Assembly: GCF_002891535.1 (NCBI RefSeq)
Contig: NZ_PDZR01000016.1
Span: 1 to 64,000, forward strand
Length of the DNA stretch: 64,000 bases
Source: Methylocella silvestris
GTDB lineage: Bacteria > Pseudomonadota > Alphaproteobacteria > Rhizobiales > Beijerinckiaceae
Direction of reading: 5' to 3'
Both the position numbers and the translations under genes were made by a program. The notes under the pieces are model-generated. The model ran no database searches, was not told the origin of the DNA, and saw only the letters and a list, made by a program, of their open reading frames with translations. This document shows, piece by piece, positions 1 to 8,295 of the stretch (position 1 is the stretch's first letter; every line of letters starts with the position of its first letter).

Positions 1-85
1 CCCCCCCCCCGTGGGGCCGCACATGCGGAGACGCCCGCGATCAGCGTTGTGGGTTCGCTCGTTTTAGCTGGGGTGTAACAAATAA

Positions 86-1006
86 ATGCCGCAAAAAAAT
101 TCGAACCGCATTGCAGTCTATCCGAGGCTTGGGAGCGTTCACGATCTTTGGTTTTTGCGTCTGTCTGGCCACGGTATCGGCAATTCCTTTTATACCTATT
201 TTCACGCGGTGGTTCTTGCCGCTCAATGCGACGCCGATGTTATTGCGCCTCCCTGGTTTTCATTGAAAATCGGATCTTTTCTCCGTCGCGAAAGCAGCAA
301 TCGACTCTATTTTCGGATTTTTAAGCCTTTTCCCGGCGAAATCTCGCGACTGCACAAGTTTTGGACGCTGATCTCCAGATACAGGCGGCGCGCAGAGATC
401 GTAATCGGAGAAAAGTCCGACCCCGAGCTCGTTCCCGGCGCCCTCAATGTCGTCTCAAGCCGGAAATTCACCTTTGAGGGGCTACACCCCTTTCGCGATC
501 TCATCCGCGAAAGGCTGCTCGGCATCATCCGGGATCCCCTCCCCGAAAATCACACTTGGGGGCAGAGTGGATTTATTGCGGTTCACGTACGACTTGGCGA
601 TTTCGCCGTCCCGGCGGACGCCAGCATCGTCCAAAAGGGCGTCGCCAACGTCAGAATTCCGTTGTCATGGTACGTTGACGTCGTCCGTGATCTTCGCGCC
701 AGGCACCCGGAAAAACCCGTGCGCGTCTTTTCAGACGGCGGCGACGCAGAGTTGCGGCCTCTCCTTGAGCTCGGCGCGACCTCCTACCGGTCCGGGTCCG
801 ACATCACGGATCTGCTGGCCATGTCGTCCGCTTCCATCCTTGTAGGCTCCAATTCCACCTATTCGCGATGGGCCGCCTTCCTTGGCGACATGCCGTCAAT
901 CTGGCTCAAGAAGCAGACCGAGGAAGAAAAGCCTTCGGGACGCGATACGCCGATCGACTATGTTCCATTGGAGCCGGCGGAGCCGTCCCTGTCGCGATCA
1001 AGCTGA
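86..1006 (+). CDS. GT11-like alpha-1,2-fucosyltransferase family protein
   Basis: 306 aa. The N-terminus has a glycine-rich GHGIGNSFYTYFHA stretch (about residues 29-42), resembling the G-G-L-G-N-Q motif of GT11 fucosyltransferases. HVRLGD (167-172) matches the family HxRxGD-type nucleotide-sugar motif, and SNSTYSRWAAFLG near 255-267 resembles the conserved S-x-FS-WW-A segment. It therefore probably moves fucose or a related sugar from a GDP-sugar onto a surface glycan in the cytoplasm. A Wzx-like flippase gene follows 21 bp downstream on the same strand, fitting a polysaccharide locus cut by the window edge. The ATG at 86 has only a distant GGGGTG as ribosome site. Family-level call; the sugar specificity is unknown. 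Confidence 0.6.
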   Translation: MPQKNSNRIAVYPRLGSVHDLWFLRLSGHGIGNSFYTYFHAVVLAAQCDADVIAPPWFSLKIGSFLRRESSNRLYFRIFKPFPGEISRLHKFWTLISRYRRRAEIVIGEKSDPELVPGALNVVSSRKFTFEGLHPFRDLIRERLLGIIRDPLPENHTWGQSGFIAVHVRLGDFAVPADASIVQKGVANVRIPLSWYVDVVRDLRARHPEKPVRVFSDGGDAELRPLLELGATSYRSGSDITDLLAMSSASILVGSNSTYSRWAAFLGDMPSIWLKKQTEEEKPSGRDTPIDYVPLEPAEPSLSRSS

Positions 1007-1027
1007 CCCGCCCCCAAACACGGCCCC

Positions 1028-2455
1028 ATGAAACAAGGACGGACGGGCATGAGGGCCGAACCCCGACCAAACAGCGGCAGGCGTCGTCTTCGAGTTAAAT
1101 TTTCTGTTTTCAACGCCATGCTTTACGCAGGATTGAACCTGCGTCCGGCCAGGGAGAGTCTTCTGAAACCGATTAACCTGACGCCCGACCATCGGCGCCT
1201 GATCGCCTCTCTCGGCTTTAACGTTATCGCCAAGCTGCCAGGCATCGCCTCGGTTTTTATCGTGCTGCCTTTAGTCAGCGAGGCGCTCGGGCCTTCGACT
1301 TACGGCGAATTGCTGTCCGCGCTGGCGCTTGGATCCCTTTTTCTTCTTCCGTTTGGCGGCATAAATGCAGTCGGACGGCGGCTTTTGGCGGCCAGCGTCG
1401 GCGCGCACAATGAAAAGGAGCAGGCCAATATTTTCGTGACGACAATTGCGTTCGTCACCGCAGCGGCGGTGCTGGCAGCCGCCGTCATGATCGCGATCAC
1501 CGGGCGCAGCTGGACTGCCCCGATCTTCATTCTGGTCAGCGTCCTGCCGATCCTCTCCGGTTTTCTCAATACCTTCGATAATCTGCGCGCAAGCTATAAC
1601 GAACACTATATGACGGCGGTTTTTCAGCTGATCTTTCAGGTCGTCATTTATGCGGCGGTCTATTGGATCGGCCTGCCGCAGGGCGGAATCATCCTCGCCA
1701 GCCTTGCGCTCCTCGCGCCCTATGGGCTCGCAAGCATCTGCACGCTCGTCGCGCTCCTGCTTCAACGTCCTTTTCTTCTGCGCGGAAAAATCGAGGGGCT
1801 GCGCCCGATGGTGATGCCCGCGATCGGCGTGATCATGGCGGACGGCGCACTTGGGATGCTGTTGAGCTTTAGCGTTTATTATCTCAATCTTGCCGGCGAT
1901 CCGCAAATGGCCGCCTGGGTCGGCACGTTCTCGCGCCTGTTCAGCAGCTTTATATCGCCTGTGCTTCTCATCATGTTTCCGCTGACATCCTATATCTCCA
2001 TTCGCTGGGGACAGATGGAGCAGCCGCGCAAACTCTTTCTTCACCGGCTGTTTGTCGTCACCGGGCTTGTCTATGGCGTCGTGGTCGGCTGCGCGATGGC
2101 TTTTGCCGGGCCGCTCTACATCGATCGTATGTTCAGTTTGACCGTTAAAGGCGATAGCCTTGATGTTTTCGCACTCAGTCTGTTCATGGGCGCTGTCGTC
2201 GCCCAGAAAGCCTACACGCTCCTTCTTTATGCCGTTTCGGAGGCAAAATTCATTTCCTTCGGCACCGCGCTCGTCGCCAGCGCCGGCGCCTTGGCCGCCG
2301 CCGCGTCCCTCTTTTGGTTGCCGCCGGCTCGATCGGTCGATGTTCTTTTTATTGTGACCGGTCTTGGACTTCCTGTCCTGCTCCTCGTTGGAGGCCACCG
2401 CCAGCGCAGAGGGCTCAAGCAAACGCCGCCCACTGCTTTGAGTCAGCCGGGATGA
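1028..2455 (+). CDS. Wzx-like polysaccharide flippase (MATE/MOP superfamily)
   Basis: 475 aa with about 12 hydrophobic segments from about residue 60 to the end, separated by short charged loops, as in Wzx/RfbX oligosaccharide flippases. The start of the membrane part (Leu-Gly-Phe-Asn-Val-Ile-Ala-Lys-Leu-Pro-Gly) fits the family's first helix. It would flip undecaprenyl-linked oligosaccharide across the inner membrane. It follows the fucosyltransferase-like gene by 21 bp, so the two are probably co-transcribed. The first 40 or so residues are basic and unlike the family, so an internal ATG near 1118 (M-L-Y-A-G) may be the true start. Nothing downstream extends the locus. Confidence 0.75.
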   Translation: MKQGRTGMRAEPRPNSGRRRLRVKFSVFNAMLYAGLNLRPARESLLKPINLTPDHRRLIASLGFNVIAKLPGIASVFIVLPLVSEALGPSTYGELLSALALGSLFLLPFGGINAVGRRLLAASVGAHNEKEQANIFVTTIAFVTAAAVLAAAVMIAITGRSWTAPIFILVSVLPILSGFLNTFDNLRASYNEHYMTAVFQLIFQVVIYAAVYWIGLPQGGIILASLALLAPYGLASICTLVALLLQRPFLLRGKIEGLRPMVMPAIGVIMADGALGMLLSFSVYYLNLAGDPQMAAWVGTFSRLFSSFISPVLLIMFPLTSYISIRWGQMEQPRKLFLHRLFVVTGLVYGVVVGCAMAFAGPLYIDRMFSLTVKGDSLDVFALSLFMGAVVAQKAYTLLLYAVSEAKFISFGTALVASAGALAAAASLFWLPPARSVDVLFIVTGLGLPVLLLVGGHRQRRGLKQTPPTALSQPG

Positions 2456-2931
2456 AATCGGCGCGCAGTTCAGGCCGCAGGCGCCACTTATGCCAACGGC
2501 CTTGATATTTGACTTATGTGCGCCCCATCCCGCCTGCCGATCGAGGTGATGGGCTCGGGTTGCGCGACAAGGTTTCGCCAAGCCACTCAGGCGGCATCGA
2601 TGATCGCGTCCTACAGCTCCGCAAGGTTTGCCGATCCAGCCGCCGATCCGCGGCGACCTGGTCCCGTTGATGCCGTCCCTGCAGCAAGCGAAGGAGAGAC
2701 GCCGGCTCTAGCTCGCATTCTTCGACGCCGCAGCGAGCCGACTCTCAGCTCCGCTGATAAAAAGTCGCTCCACAAAGTTACCGCTAACGTGACGCGAATC
2801 CTCCTCGCGTCTTGGAATCGTCTCAACCGCAAAAAGGGACTCCCCTCACCGTTCGGTCGAGAGCGACGGCCGCTGGTACTACGGCAACGCAAGCGCAGAG
2901 GCCGGCGCGACAAGCACGGGATCGCCCGTCT
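2456..2931. other. Intergenic, no gene recognised
   Basis: 476 bp between the flippase stop and the stop of the convergent dehydrogenase. Open frames here lack family features and run antisense into the neighbouring gene. No T-tailed hairpin was seen. Confidence 0.5.
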
Positions 2932-3927
2932 TTACAGCATGGAGGGCAGGACGCGGTCGGGCGGGCGATGGCCGTCGAGGAAGGTCTTTACATTGACGAT
3001 GACCTTTTCGCCCATGTCGATGCGGCCTTCCGTCGTCGCCGAGCCCATATGCGGCAGCAACGTCACCTTGCCGGCCTCGGCAAGCCGCAGCAGCTTCTTT
3101 GAGACCGCCGGCTCATGCTCGAAGACGTCGAGCCCGGCGCCGCCGAGTTCGCCCAGTTCGAGCATACGGGTCAGCGCGGCCTCGTCGATGATCTCGCCGC
3201 GCGCCGTGTTGACGAGGATGGCGTGCGGCCGCAGATATTTCAGCCGCCGCGCCGACAAAAGATGATAGGTCGCCGGAGTGTGCGGACAATTTACCGAGAC
3301 GACGTCCATGCGCGCCAGCATCTGGTCGAGCGACTCCCAATAGGTCGCCTCGAGCTGCTCCTCGATCGCGGCCGCCACATGGCGCCGGTTGTGATAATGG
3401 ATCTGCAGGCCGAACGCCTTGGCGCGGCGCGCCAGGGCCTGGCCGATCCGGCCCATGCCGACAATGCCGAGCCGTTTGCCGGTGATCCGGCGCCCGAGCA
3501 TCCAGGTCGGCGACCAGCCGGACCAGGAGCCGTCGGGAATCGATTTCGCGCCCTCGACGATCCGGCGCGCCACAGCCAGGATGAGCGCCATCGTCATATC
3601 GGCGGTGTCCTCCGTCAGCACGCCCGGCGTGTTGGTCACCGTGATGCCGCGCTCGGCCGCGATCCCGACGTCGATATTGTCGACGCCATTGCCGAAATTG
3701 GCGATGAGCTTCATCTGCTCGCCGGCGACCCGGATCAGCTCGCCGTCGATGCGGTCGGTGACGGTCGGAACAATGACGTCGGCGCTCGCCATCGCCGCGG
3801 CGAGTTCGCTGCGCGACATGGGCCTGTCGTCGATGTTCAGCTTGGCGTCGAAAAGCTCGCACATCCGCGTTTCGACGACGTCGGGCAGTTTGCGCGTGAC
3901 GATGACGAGCGGTTTCTTGCGGACCAT
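2932..3927 (-). CDS. D-isomer-specific 2-hydroxyacid dehydrogenase (glyoxylate/hydroxypyruvate reductase type)
   Basis: 331 aa, the usual family length. The substrate-binding domain includes NFGNGVDNIDV. It is followed by the Rossmann motif GMGRIGQALARRAKAFG and the signature VNTARGEIIDEAAL, which carries the catalytic Arg; the general-base His is in LLPHMGSATTEGR near the C-terminus. It should reduce glyoxylate or hydroxypyruvate with NAD(P)H in the cytosol. That role would suit serine-cycle or photorespiratory-type metabolism together with the glycolate oxidase genes at 59-62 kb, but this link is inference. Monocistronic; the start ATG follows a moderate GGAAGGACAGG-like purine tract. Substrate not determinable from sequence. 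Confidence 0.85.
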   Translation of the reverse strand: MVRKKPLVIVTRKLPDVVETRMCELFDAKLNIDDRPMSRSELAAAMASADVIVPTVTDRIDGELIRVAGEQMKLIANFGNGVDNIDVGIAAERGITVTNTPGVLTEDTADMTMALILAVARRIVEGAKSIPDGSWSGWSPTWMLGRRITGKRLGIVGMGRIGQALARRAKAFGLQIHYHNRRHVAAAIEEQLEATYWESLDQMLARMDVVSVNCPHTPATYHLLSARRLKYLRPHAILVNTARGEIIDEAALTRMLELGELGGAGLDVFEHEPAVSKKLLRLAEAGKVTLLPHMGSATTEGRIDMGEKVIVNVKTFLDGHRPPDRVLPSML

Positions 3928-4316
3928 ATCCCTTTACCTGTCCTTCCGCCTCTTTCCTGTCTCCCGGCGGCGCGCCGGCTCGGGGCTGCCGCCCGCCGCG
4001 AGCCTCTTCACGCGCCCTTAACCATGACCGGGGCAAGACGGGAGCGTCAACGCAGCGCTTTGTCCCGGAGCCAAATTTTTGCCTCCGCGCCATGGCCCTG
4101 GAGCCACGGTCTTCGTATCAGATGGCGGTTCAAAGACAAGGATGCTCGCCAAGATGCTTGCAGAAGTGTGTGTCGGAGTGTTTGCAAGGACGCCGTTCGG
4201 GACGCTTTCCGGGTCCTGGCCGTCGCCGCGGCGCAACGCCGCTGCGGCCGAACCCGGCCGGCGGATGTAAAGAGAGGGCAAAGACGATGTTTTGCCGCCC
4301 TGGACGAGAAGGACGC
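3928..4316. other. Divergent intergenic region
   Basis: 389 bp between divergently transcribed dehydrogenase and SH3b genes; it must hold both promoters. No clear -35/-10 pair, operator or small gene could be assigned. Confidence 0.4.
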
Positions 4317-4844
4317 ATGGCCCTGCCCTTGAAATACGCTTTGTCGGTTCTGGCTTTAGCGCTGCTGACGGGCGGCGCCTTCACGCTTCCCCTCCACGCA
4401 GATCAGCTCGGCTCGGCCAGCGGCTTGCCCATCCCGCGCTATGTCAGCCTCAAATCGGACCGGGTGAATTTGCGCGAGGGCCCCTCGAAAGACCATCGCA
4501 CGACATGGGTGTTTCTGCGTGCGGGACTTCCCGTCGAAATCACCGCCGAATTCGAAATCTGGCGCAGGGTGCGCGATTCGGAGGGATCGGAGGGCTGGGT
4601 GCTGCACTCGCTCCTGTCGGGGCGGCGGACGGCGCTCGTGACGCCCTGGAAGAAGGGCGCCGATTCGCCGGTCTACGACAAGCCGGACGCGAAGGCCGCC
4701 GTCGCCGCCAATTTGCAGTCGAATGTGATCGCCAATGTGCGCAGTTGCGATGGAACCTGGTGCCGCGTCTGGGGCGACGGATTCAAAGGCTATATCCAAC
4801 AGGGCGATCTCTGGGGCGTCTACCCGAATGAAAAGATCGAGTAG
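4317..4844 (+). CDS. Exported bacterial SH3-domain (SH3b) protein
   Basis: 175 aa from the ATG at 4317, chosen because GAGAAGGA lies 4-11 bp upstream and a signal peptide begins there (Leu/Ala-rich residues 4-24, cleavage likely after LPLHA). Two SH3b-like units follow: RVNLREGPS...TTWVFLRAGLPVEI...WRRVRDSEGSEGWV (about 42-97), typical of the SH3b consensus, and a second with VRSCDGTWCRVWGDGFKGYI (about 140-165). Such proteins usually sit in the periplasm and bind peptidoglycan or other ligands; no enzymatic domain is present. The next gene is convergent, 6 bp from the stop codon. Confidence 0.8.
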   Translation: MALPLKYALSVLALALLTGGAFTLPLHADQLGSASGLPIPRYVSLKSDRVNLREGPSKDHRTTWVFLRAGLPVEITAEFEIWRRVRDSEGSEGWVLHSLLSGRRTALVTPWKKGADSPVYDKPDAKAAVAANLQSNVIANVRSCDGTWCRVWGDGFKGYIQQGDLWGVYPNEKIE

Positions 4845-4850
4845 AGCGGG

Positions 4851-5057
4851 TCACCCATCCTTGCGGCCGGTCAGGCGGCTCCAGCCGTCGCCGATCTGGA
4901 CGGACAGAGTCTTGAGTTCGGCCTGAACGACGTCCCAATTGACCATTTGACGCTGCGTCGCCGCGTCCGCTCCCTCGGGTCTGCGCGTCGAATCGAACAT
5001 GTAGGCGGCTCCTACGGTCAACAGGACGCCGACGACGAGTCCAAGCAAAAAACGCAT
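4851..5057 (-). CDS. Small single-helix membrane protein, unknown function
   Basis: 68 aa. Residues 3-20 form one N-terminal membrane helix (FLLGLVVGVLLTVGAAYMF) followed by a hydrophilic tail containing NWDVVQAELKTLSVQIGDGWSRLTG. Upstream of the ATG is GGGGGAAGCCGAA, a reasonable ribosome site. The tail resembles short conserved Hyphomicrobiales hypothetical proteins, but I do not recognise a named family. It ends tail-to-tail with the SH3b gene. Confidence 0.6.
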   Translation of the reverse strand: MRFLLGLVVGVLLTVGAAYMFDSTRRPEGADAATQRQMVNWDVVQAELKTLSVQIGDGWSRLTGRKDG

Positions 5058-5638
5058 TTCGGCTTCCCCCCAAGTGATCCGGAGCGGCCTCCGGCAATTT
5101 AACTAACCCTAGCCAGCTGGCGCGAAGTCGGTCAACCGCTGCCAGGCGGGATTCGCCGCGCCACTGCCGTTTGCAAGCAAAACGACGCCGGATGGGAACA
5201 GTTCTCGCGTTTACACGTTTATAGAATGTCGACACGGAAGCGACTGTCGGCAGCTCTGCTGTTCCTTTAGCGTTTCATTGCAAGACATCGTTAAACAGGA
5301 CGGGATCCAATGGCTCCTTATGACATTGGAGAATCGGGGGAAGACTTAAGCTCGACTTACTCCGTTGGAGTACAATATTTAAGTTCTAACAGGGATGATG
5401 CGCTGCACGTGTCGGAGCAGGTGCATACTTCGCATACACTCGCCGAAACGCAAGGTCGGCTGGCCCACCGCGCCGGAAGAATCCGGCGGCCTTCTCAATC
5501 GGGCGCATGGCGAGGCAATGCGTCAGCCCATCGGTCCGGTCGTAATTGCCGCAATGGTCGGATGGTATCTCTTTCTATCTCGCCCACGCCCGCGCCTAAA
5601 CCCGTTCATATGGCAAACACGATTTGGTGGAGAAACTC
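5058..5638. other. Intergenic region with a doubtful microprotein frame
   Basis: 581 bp. A possible 56-aa frame at 5518-5688 encodes one convincing hydrophobic helix (GPVVIAAMVGWYLFL) followed by a basic tail. Its GAGG lies only 2 bp from the ATG, and the frame overlaps the next gene by 50 bp. An upstream frame from 5310 has an AGGACGGGAT leader but no family features. Neither is called as a gene. Confidence 0.3.
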
Positions 5639-5914
5639 ATGAATCGCGCGGTCTGTTCCTTCGCGGAGCTGCAATCCGTTTGCCTTGAAACGTTGAAGCA
5701 ATGCGACGGCTTTGAATTCGTCAATGAAGTGGTCGTGCAGCCGCGCGAAACCGCCGGCGAGGCGGCCAACTGGACGCTCGCGGCGGTGCGCCCGCGCGTC
5801 GACAATAATTCGTTGCGCGCCGCGCGCGGAACGATTGATTTCCTGCAAAAAAGCTACGCGCTCGATGAGGCAGACGCGAAGGCGGCGACCCGGCGGCGCG
5901 TCGCGAAGGTCTGA
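5639..5914 (+). CDS. Conserved-looking hypothetical protein, 91 aa
   Basis: The ATG at 5639 has GGTGGAG 6 bp upstream and is preferred over an in-frame TTG at 5624. The product is soluble, mixed alpha/beta in character, with segments FEFVNEVVVQPRETAGEAANWTLAAVRP and a basic C-terminus (ATRRRVAKV). I recognise no family. A strong intrinsic terminator begins 27 bp after the stop, supporting a real monocistronic transcript. Confidence 0.6.
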   Translation: MNRAVCSFAELQSVCLETLKQCDGFEFVNEVVVQPRETAGEAANWTLAAVRPRVDNNSLRAARGTIDFLQKSYALDEADAKAATRRRVAKV

Positions 5915-5940
5915 TCGCACCGCCAGAGCCTTCGGGCGAC

Positions 5941-5983
5941 AAAGAGCAAGCGGCGCCTCGTGGCCGCTTGCTCTTTGTTTTTT
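5941..5983 (+). terminator. Rho-independent terminator
   Basis: Perfect 14-bp stem AAAGAGCAAGCGGC / GCCGCTTGCTCTTT (5941-5954 with 5963-5976), 8-nt loop, then GTTTTTT. It ends the transcript of the 91-aa protein gene. Confidence 0.92.
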
Positions 5984-6242
5984 AAGGGGTTTCTTCCTGC
6001 GCTCGCCTTTAATATTTCAATTTGTGAAGCAGATTTGAAGCCGGCGCGTCCCTTCTTCCGAAGGATCGCGGCCGCATCCCTGTGCAAGCGGGAGTTTTAG
6101 GCCTATCCCTTTCAGCTTAAGCCGCGCCCGCGCGCCCCGCGTCCGGTCAGCCCAATGGGCGATCAGGAGCGCATGGCGGGTTTTTAAGCTGAAGCCGGTT
6201 CGACAGACGGCTCCAGCGGACGATTGCGTTGGAAGGGAACGG

Positions 6243-7226
6243 TTGACACACAGTCAGATTCTAGGGACCGGCGCTTATGCGCCAAAGCGCGTCCTGACCA
6301 ATCGCGACCTCGAGGAGATGGTCGCGACGACCGACGAATGGATCGTCTCGCGCACCGGGATCAAGGAGCGCCGCATCGCCGCCGAGGGGGAAGACACCTC
6401 CGATATGGCGGTGGTCGCCGCGCGCCACGCCCTCGCCATGGCCGGGTGCCGCGCCGAGGATCTTGATATGATCATCGTCGGCACGATCTCGGCCGACATG
6501 CCGTTGCCCTCCTGCGCCGTCCTCGTGCAGGCCAAGCTTGGCGCCAAGCGCGCCTTCGCTTTCGACATTTCCGCGGCCTGCTCCGGCTCGCTGTTCGCCC
6601 TGTCCATCGCCGACCGCTTTATCGAGACCGGCGCGGCCAAGCGCGTCCTCGTCATCGGCGCCGAGCTTTTGAGCCGCCTCGTCGACTGGAGCGACCGCAA
6701 CACATGCGTGCTGTTCGGCGACGCCGCCGGCGCCATGGTGCTTGGCCCCACCACGGATCCCGCACGCGGGCTGCTCTCGTTCCATCTCCATACCGACGGA
6801 ACCGCGGCCGACATCTTAAACATTCCGGGCGGCGGCAGCCGCAATCCGCAATCGGCGGAGGTTCTCGCGGCCAATATGCACAAGGTGCATATGAACGGGC
6901 GCGAGATCTATAAATATGCCGTGCGCGTCCTCCCCCTCGCCATTCAGGAGGCGCTCGACGCCAACGGCCTCGACGTTTCCGCAATCGATCATGTCGTCTC
7001 GCATCAGGCCAATGCGCGGATCGTCGAATCGGTGCTGGAGCGGGTTGGCGTGCCGATCGAGAAATGCTGGCTCAATCTTGACCGCTACGGCAATACGTCG
7101 AGCGCCTCGCTGCCGATCTCACTGGATGAGGCCAATCGCGCCGGCCGGCTGAAGCCGGGCGATCTCATCGCCATGATGGCGATCGGCGCGGGCATGGCCT
7201 GGGGCAGCGCCCTGATGCGCTGGTGA
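6243..7226 (+). CDS. fabH: 3-oxoacyl-ACP synthase III (beta-ketoacyl-ACP synthase III)
   Basis: 327 aa. The catalytic triad of KAS III is present: Cys113 in ISAACSGSLFAL, His254 in VVSHQANARI and Asn284 in DRYGNTSSASLP. FGDAAGAMVLG and the C-terminal GAGMAWGSALMRW also match. It condenses acetyl- or acyl-CoA with malonyl-ACP to start fatty-acid synthesis. The start is a TTG at 6243, preceded by GGAAGGG about 5 bp upstream. The housekeeping alphaproteobacterial fabH normally lies in a plsX-fabH-ihfA cluster; this copy stands alone, so it is probably a paralogue with a special substrate. Confidence 0.93.
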   Translation: MTHSQILGTGAYAPKRVLTNRDLEEMVATTDEWIVSRTGIKERRIAAEGEDTSDMAVVAARHALAMAGCRAEDLDMIIVGTISADMPLPSCAVLVQAKLGAKRAFAFDISAACSGSLFALSIADRFIETGAAKRVLVIGAELLSRLVDWSDRNTCVLFGDAAGAMVLGPTTDPARGLLSFHLHTDGTAADILNIPGGGSRNPQSAEVLAANMHKVHMNGREIYKYAVRVLPLAIQEALDANGLDVSAIDHVVSHQANARIVESVLERVGVPIEKCWLNLDRYGNTSSASLPISLDEANRAGRLKPGDLIAMMAIGAGMAWGSALMRW

Positions 7227-7230
7227 GGCG

Positions 7231-7980
7231 CTAAATCTGCCCCCACGCCAGCCGGGCGGCGATCAAGAGACAGATCGTCACGAGCAGCGGCCGGATCAGC
7301 GCCGCGCCGTTACGGATCGCCGTATGCGCCCCAAGCCGCGCGCCGAAAAATTGCGCGACGCCCATGGCGAGGCCGAGCGTCCACCAGACATGTCCGGTCA
7401 GGGCCAGCGTCGCCAGTCCGGCGAGGTTTGAGGCAAAATTGGCGACCTTGGTATGCGCCGTCGCCTTGACGAGCCCATAGCCCAGCAGCTCGACGAAGCC
7501 GAGCACATAAAAAGAGCCGGCGCCCGGTCCAAACATCCCGTCATAGCAGCCGATCAGCGGAATGATCGTCAAGGTGAACGCCCTGACGCTCATGCGGGCG
7601 CGGGATTCGAGATCGCCGATCTTCGGCGAAAAGGCGAAATAGGTCGCGATCAGGACGAGCGCGACAGGCAGCACCGCTTTGAGCCAATCGACCGGCAGAT
7701 GGGCGACGAGCGTTGCGCCCGCGACGGCGCCCGCCGCCGCCAGCGCGGCGAGAAGGCCGACCTCCCCCCATCGAATCTGGCCGGCGCGCGCATAGGTTCG
7801 CATCGCTGAGCCGGAGCCGAACGAGCTTTGCAATTTATTCGTCGCGATGGCGCTGACCGGATCGAGCCCCGCCAGCGTCAGGACGGGCAGCGTCAAAAGC
7901 CCGCCGCCGCCGGCGATGGCGTCGACGAAGCCCGCCGCAAAACCGGTGGCGACGAGCAGGGCGAAGATGGTCAGGGACAT
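7231..7980 (-). CDS. TSUP (TauE/SafE) family membrane transporter
   Basis: 249 aa, highly hydrophobic, about 8 membrane segments. The N-terminal half has GFAAGFVDAIAGGGGLLTLPVLTLAGLDPVSAIATNKLQS, the hallmark TSUP repeat, and the second half repeats the pattern with IPLIGCYDGMFGPGAGSF. These proteins export sulfite, sulfoacetate or related organic anions from the cytoplasm. The ATG at 7980 starts directly before the first helix. It ends 4 bp from the convergent fabH stop. Substrate unknown. Confidence 0.88.
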   Translation of the reverse strand: MSLTIFALLVATGFAAGFVDAIAGGGGLLTLPVLTLAGLDPVSAIATNKLQSSFGSGSAMRTYARAGQIRWGEVGLLAALAAAGAVAGATLVAHLPVDWLKAVLPVALVLIATYFAFSPKIGDLESRARMSVRAFTLTIIPLIGCYDGMFGPGAGSFYVLGFVELLGYGLVKATAHTKVANFASNLAGLATLALTGHVWWTLGLAMGVAQFFGARLGAHTAIRNGAALIRPLLVTICLLIAARLAWGQI

Positions 7981-8193
7981 AAGGCGCCGCGTGTTGAAAC
8001 GACCGGCCTAGCCCGCCGGGCGCGCGGACACAAGCGACGGCTTCGTCCGGCGGGCCCCGGTCGGCATTTCGGCTTGGGCCGTGGGGGACGGTGGCTCATG
8101 TAAAGAACGAGACGAGAATTAGACGCTCTTGATCGTAACACGGACTGTTCGCGAAGCCGGCTCACCACCGATGGTGATGGTCGCACCAACGAT

Positions 8194-8222
8194 TTTGGCA
8201 CTCGCAGAACCAGAGTGCCAAA
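8194..8222. repeat. Perfect 10-bp inverted repeat upstream of tcmP
   Basis: TTTGGCACTC (8194-8203) pairs exactly with GAGTGCCAAA (8213-8222) over a 9-nt loop. There is no T-run on either side, so it looks like an operator or RNA hairpin rather than a terminator. It lies 6 bp before the TTGACG element. Confidence 0.6.
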
Positions 8223-8251
8223 CCATGTTGACGCAGCGGTGTACCTCTGGT

Positions 8252-8266
8252 GTTCTTCGTTCGTTC
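8252..8266 (+). promoter_or_regulatory. SOS (LexA) box of the tcmP gene
   Basis: GTTC-TTCGTTC-GTTC is an exact match to the alphaproteobacterial LexA site GTTC-N7-GTTC. It overlaps the putative -10 (TGTTCT, 8251-8256) of a promoter whose -35 is TTGACG, and ends 29 bp before the ATG at 8296. Confidence 0.7.
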
Positions 8267-8295
8267 AACGCACCGTGTGCGAATCGGAGAGTTTG

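Larger units (their letters stand above)
7981..8295. other. Divergent control region of the TSUP and tcmP genes
   Basis: 315 bp. Holds a perfect inverted repeat (8194-8222), a TTGACG -35-like hexamer (8228-8233) with TGTTCT 17 bp later, and an SOS box (8252-8266). No additional gene recognised. Confidence 0.6.

Noticed and set aside
1-22. Run of ten C at the window start as a special structure
   Set aside because: A single homopolymer followed by GTGGGGCC; possible weak hairpin, but nothing links it to a gene and it may be a border or sequencing artefact.
1271-2581. Long minus-strand open frame of 436 codons
   Set aside because: It is antisense to the flippase, lacks hydrophobic or family features and is rich in Arg/His/Gln, as expected from a GC-rich shadow frame.
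3115-4332. Long plus-strand open frame opposite the dehydrogenase
   Set aside because: Shadow of the minus-strand dehydrogenase; it has no motif and crosses the divergent promoter region.
5941-5983. tRNA or small RNA gene
   Set aside because: The perfect stem-loop with a T-tract is a terminator; no acceptor/T-arm pattern (GGTTCGAnnCC) was found here or elsewhere in the window.
8215-8295. Longer TcmP start at 8215
   Set aside because: It would place the LexA box and the promoter-like hexamers inside the gene, has no ribosome site, and family similarity begins at the ATG at 8296.
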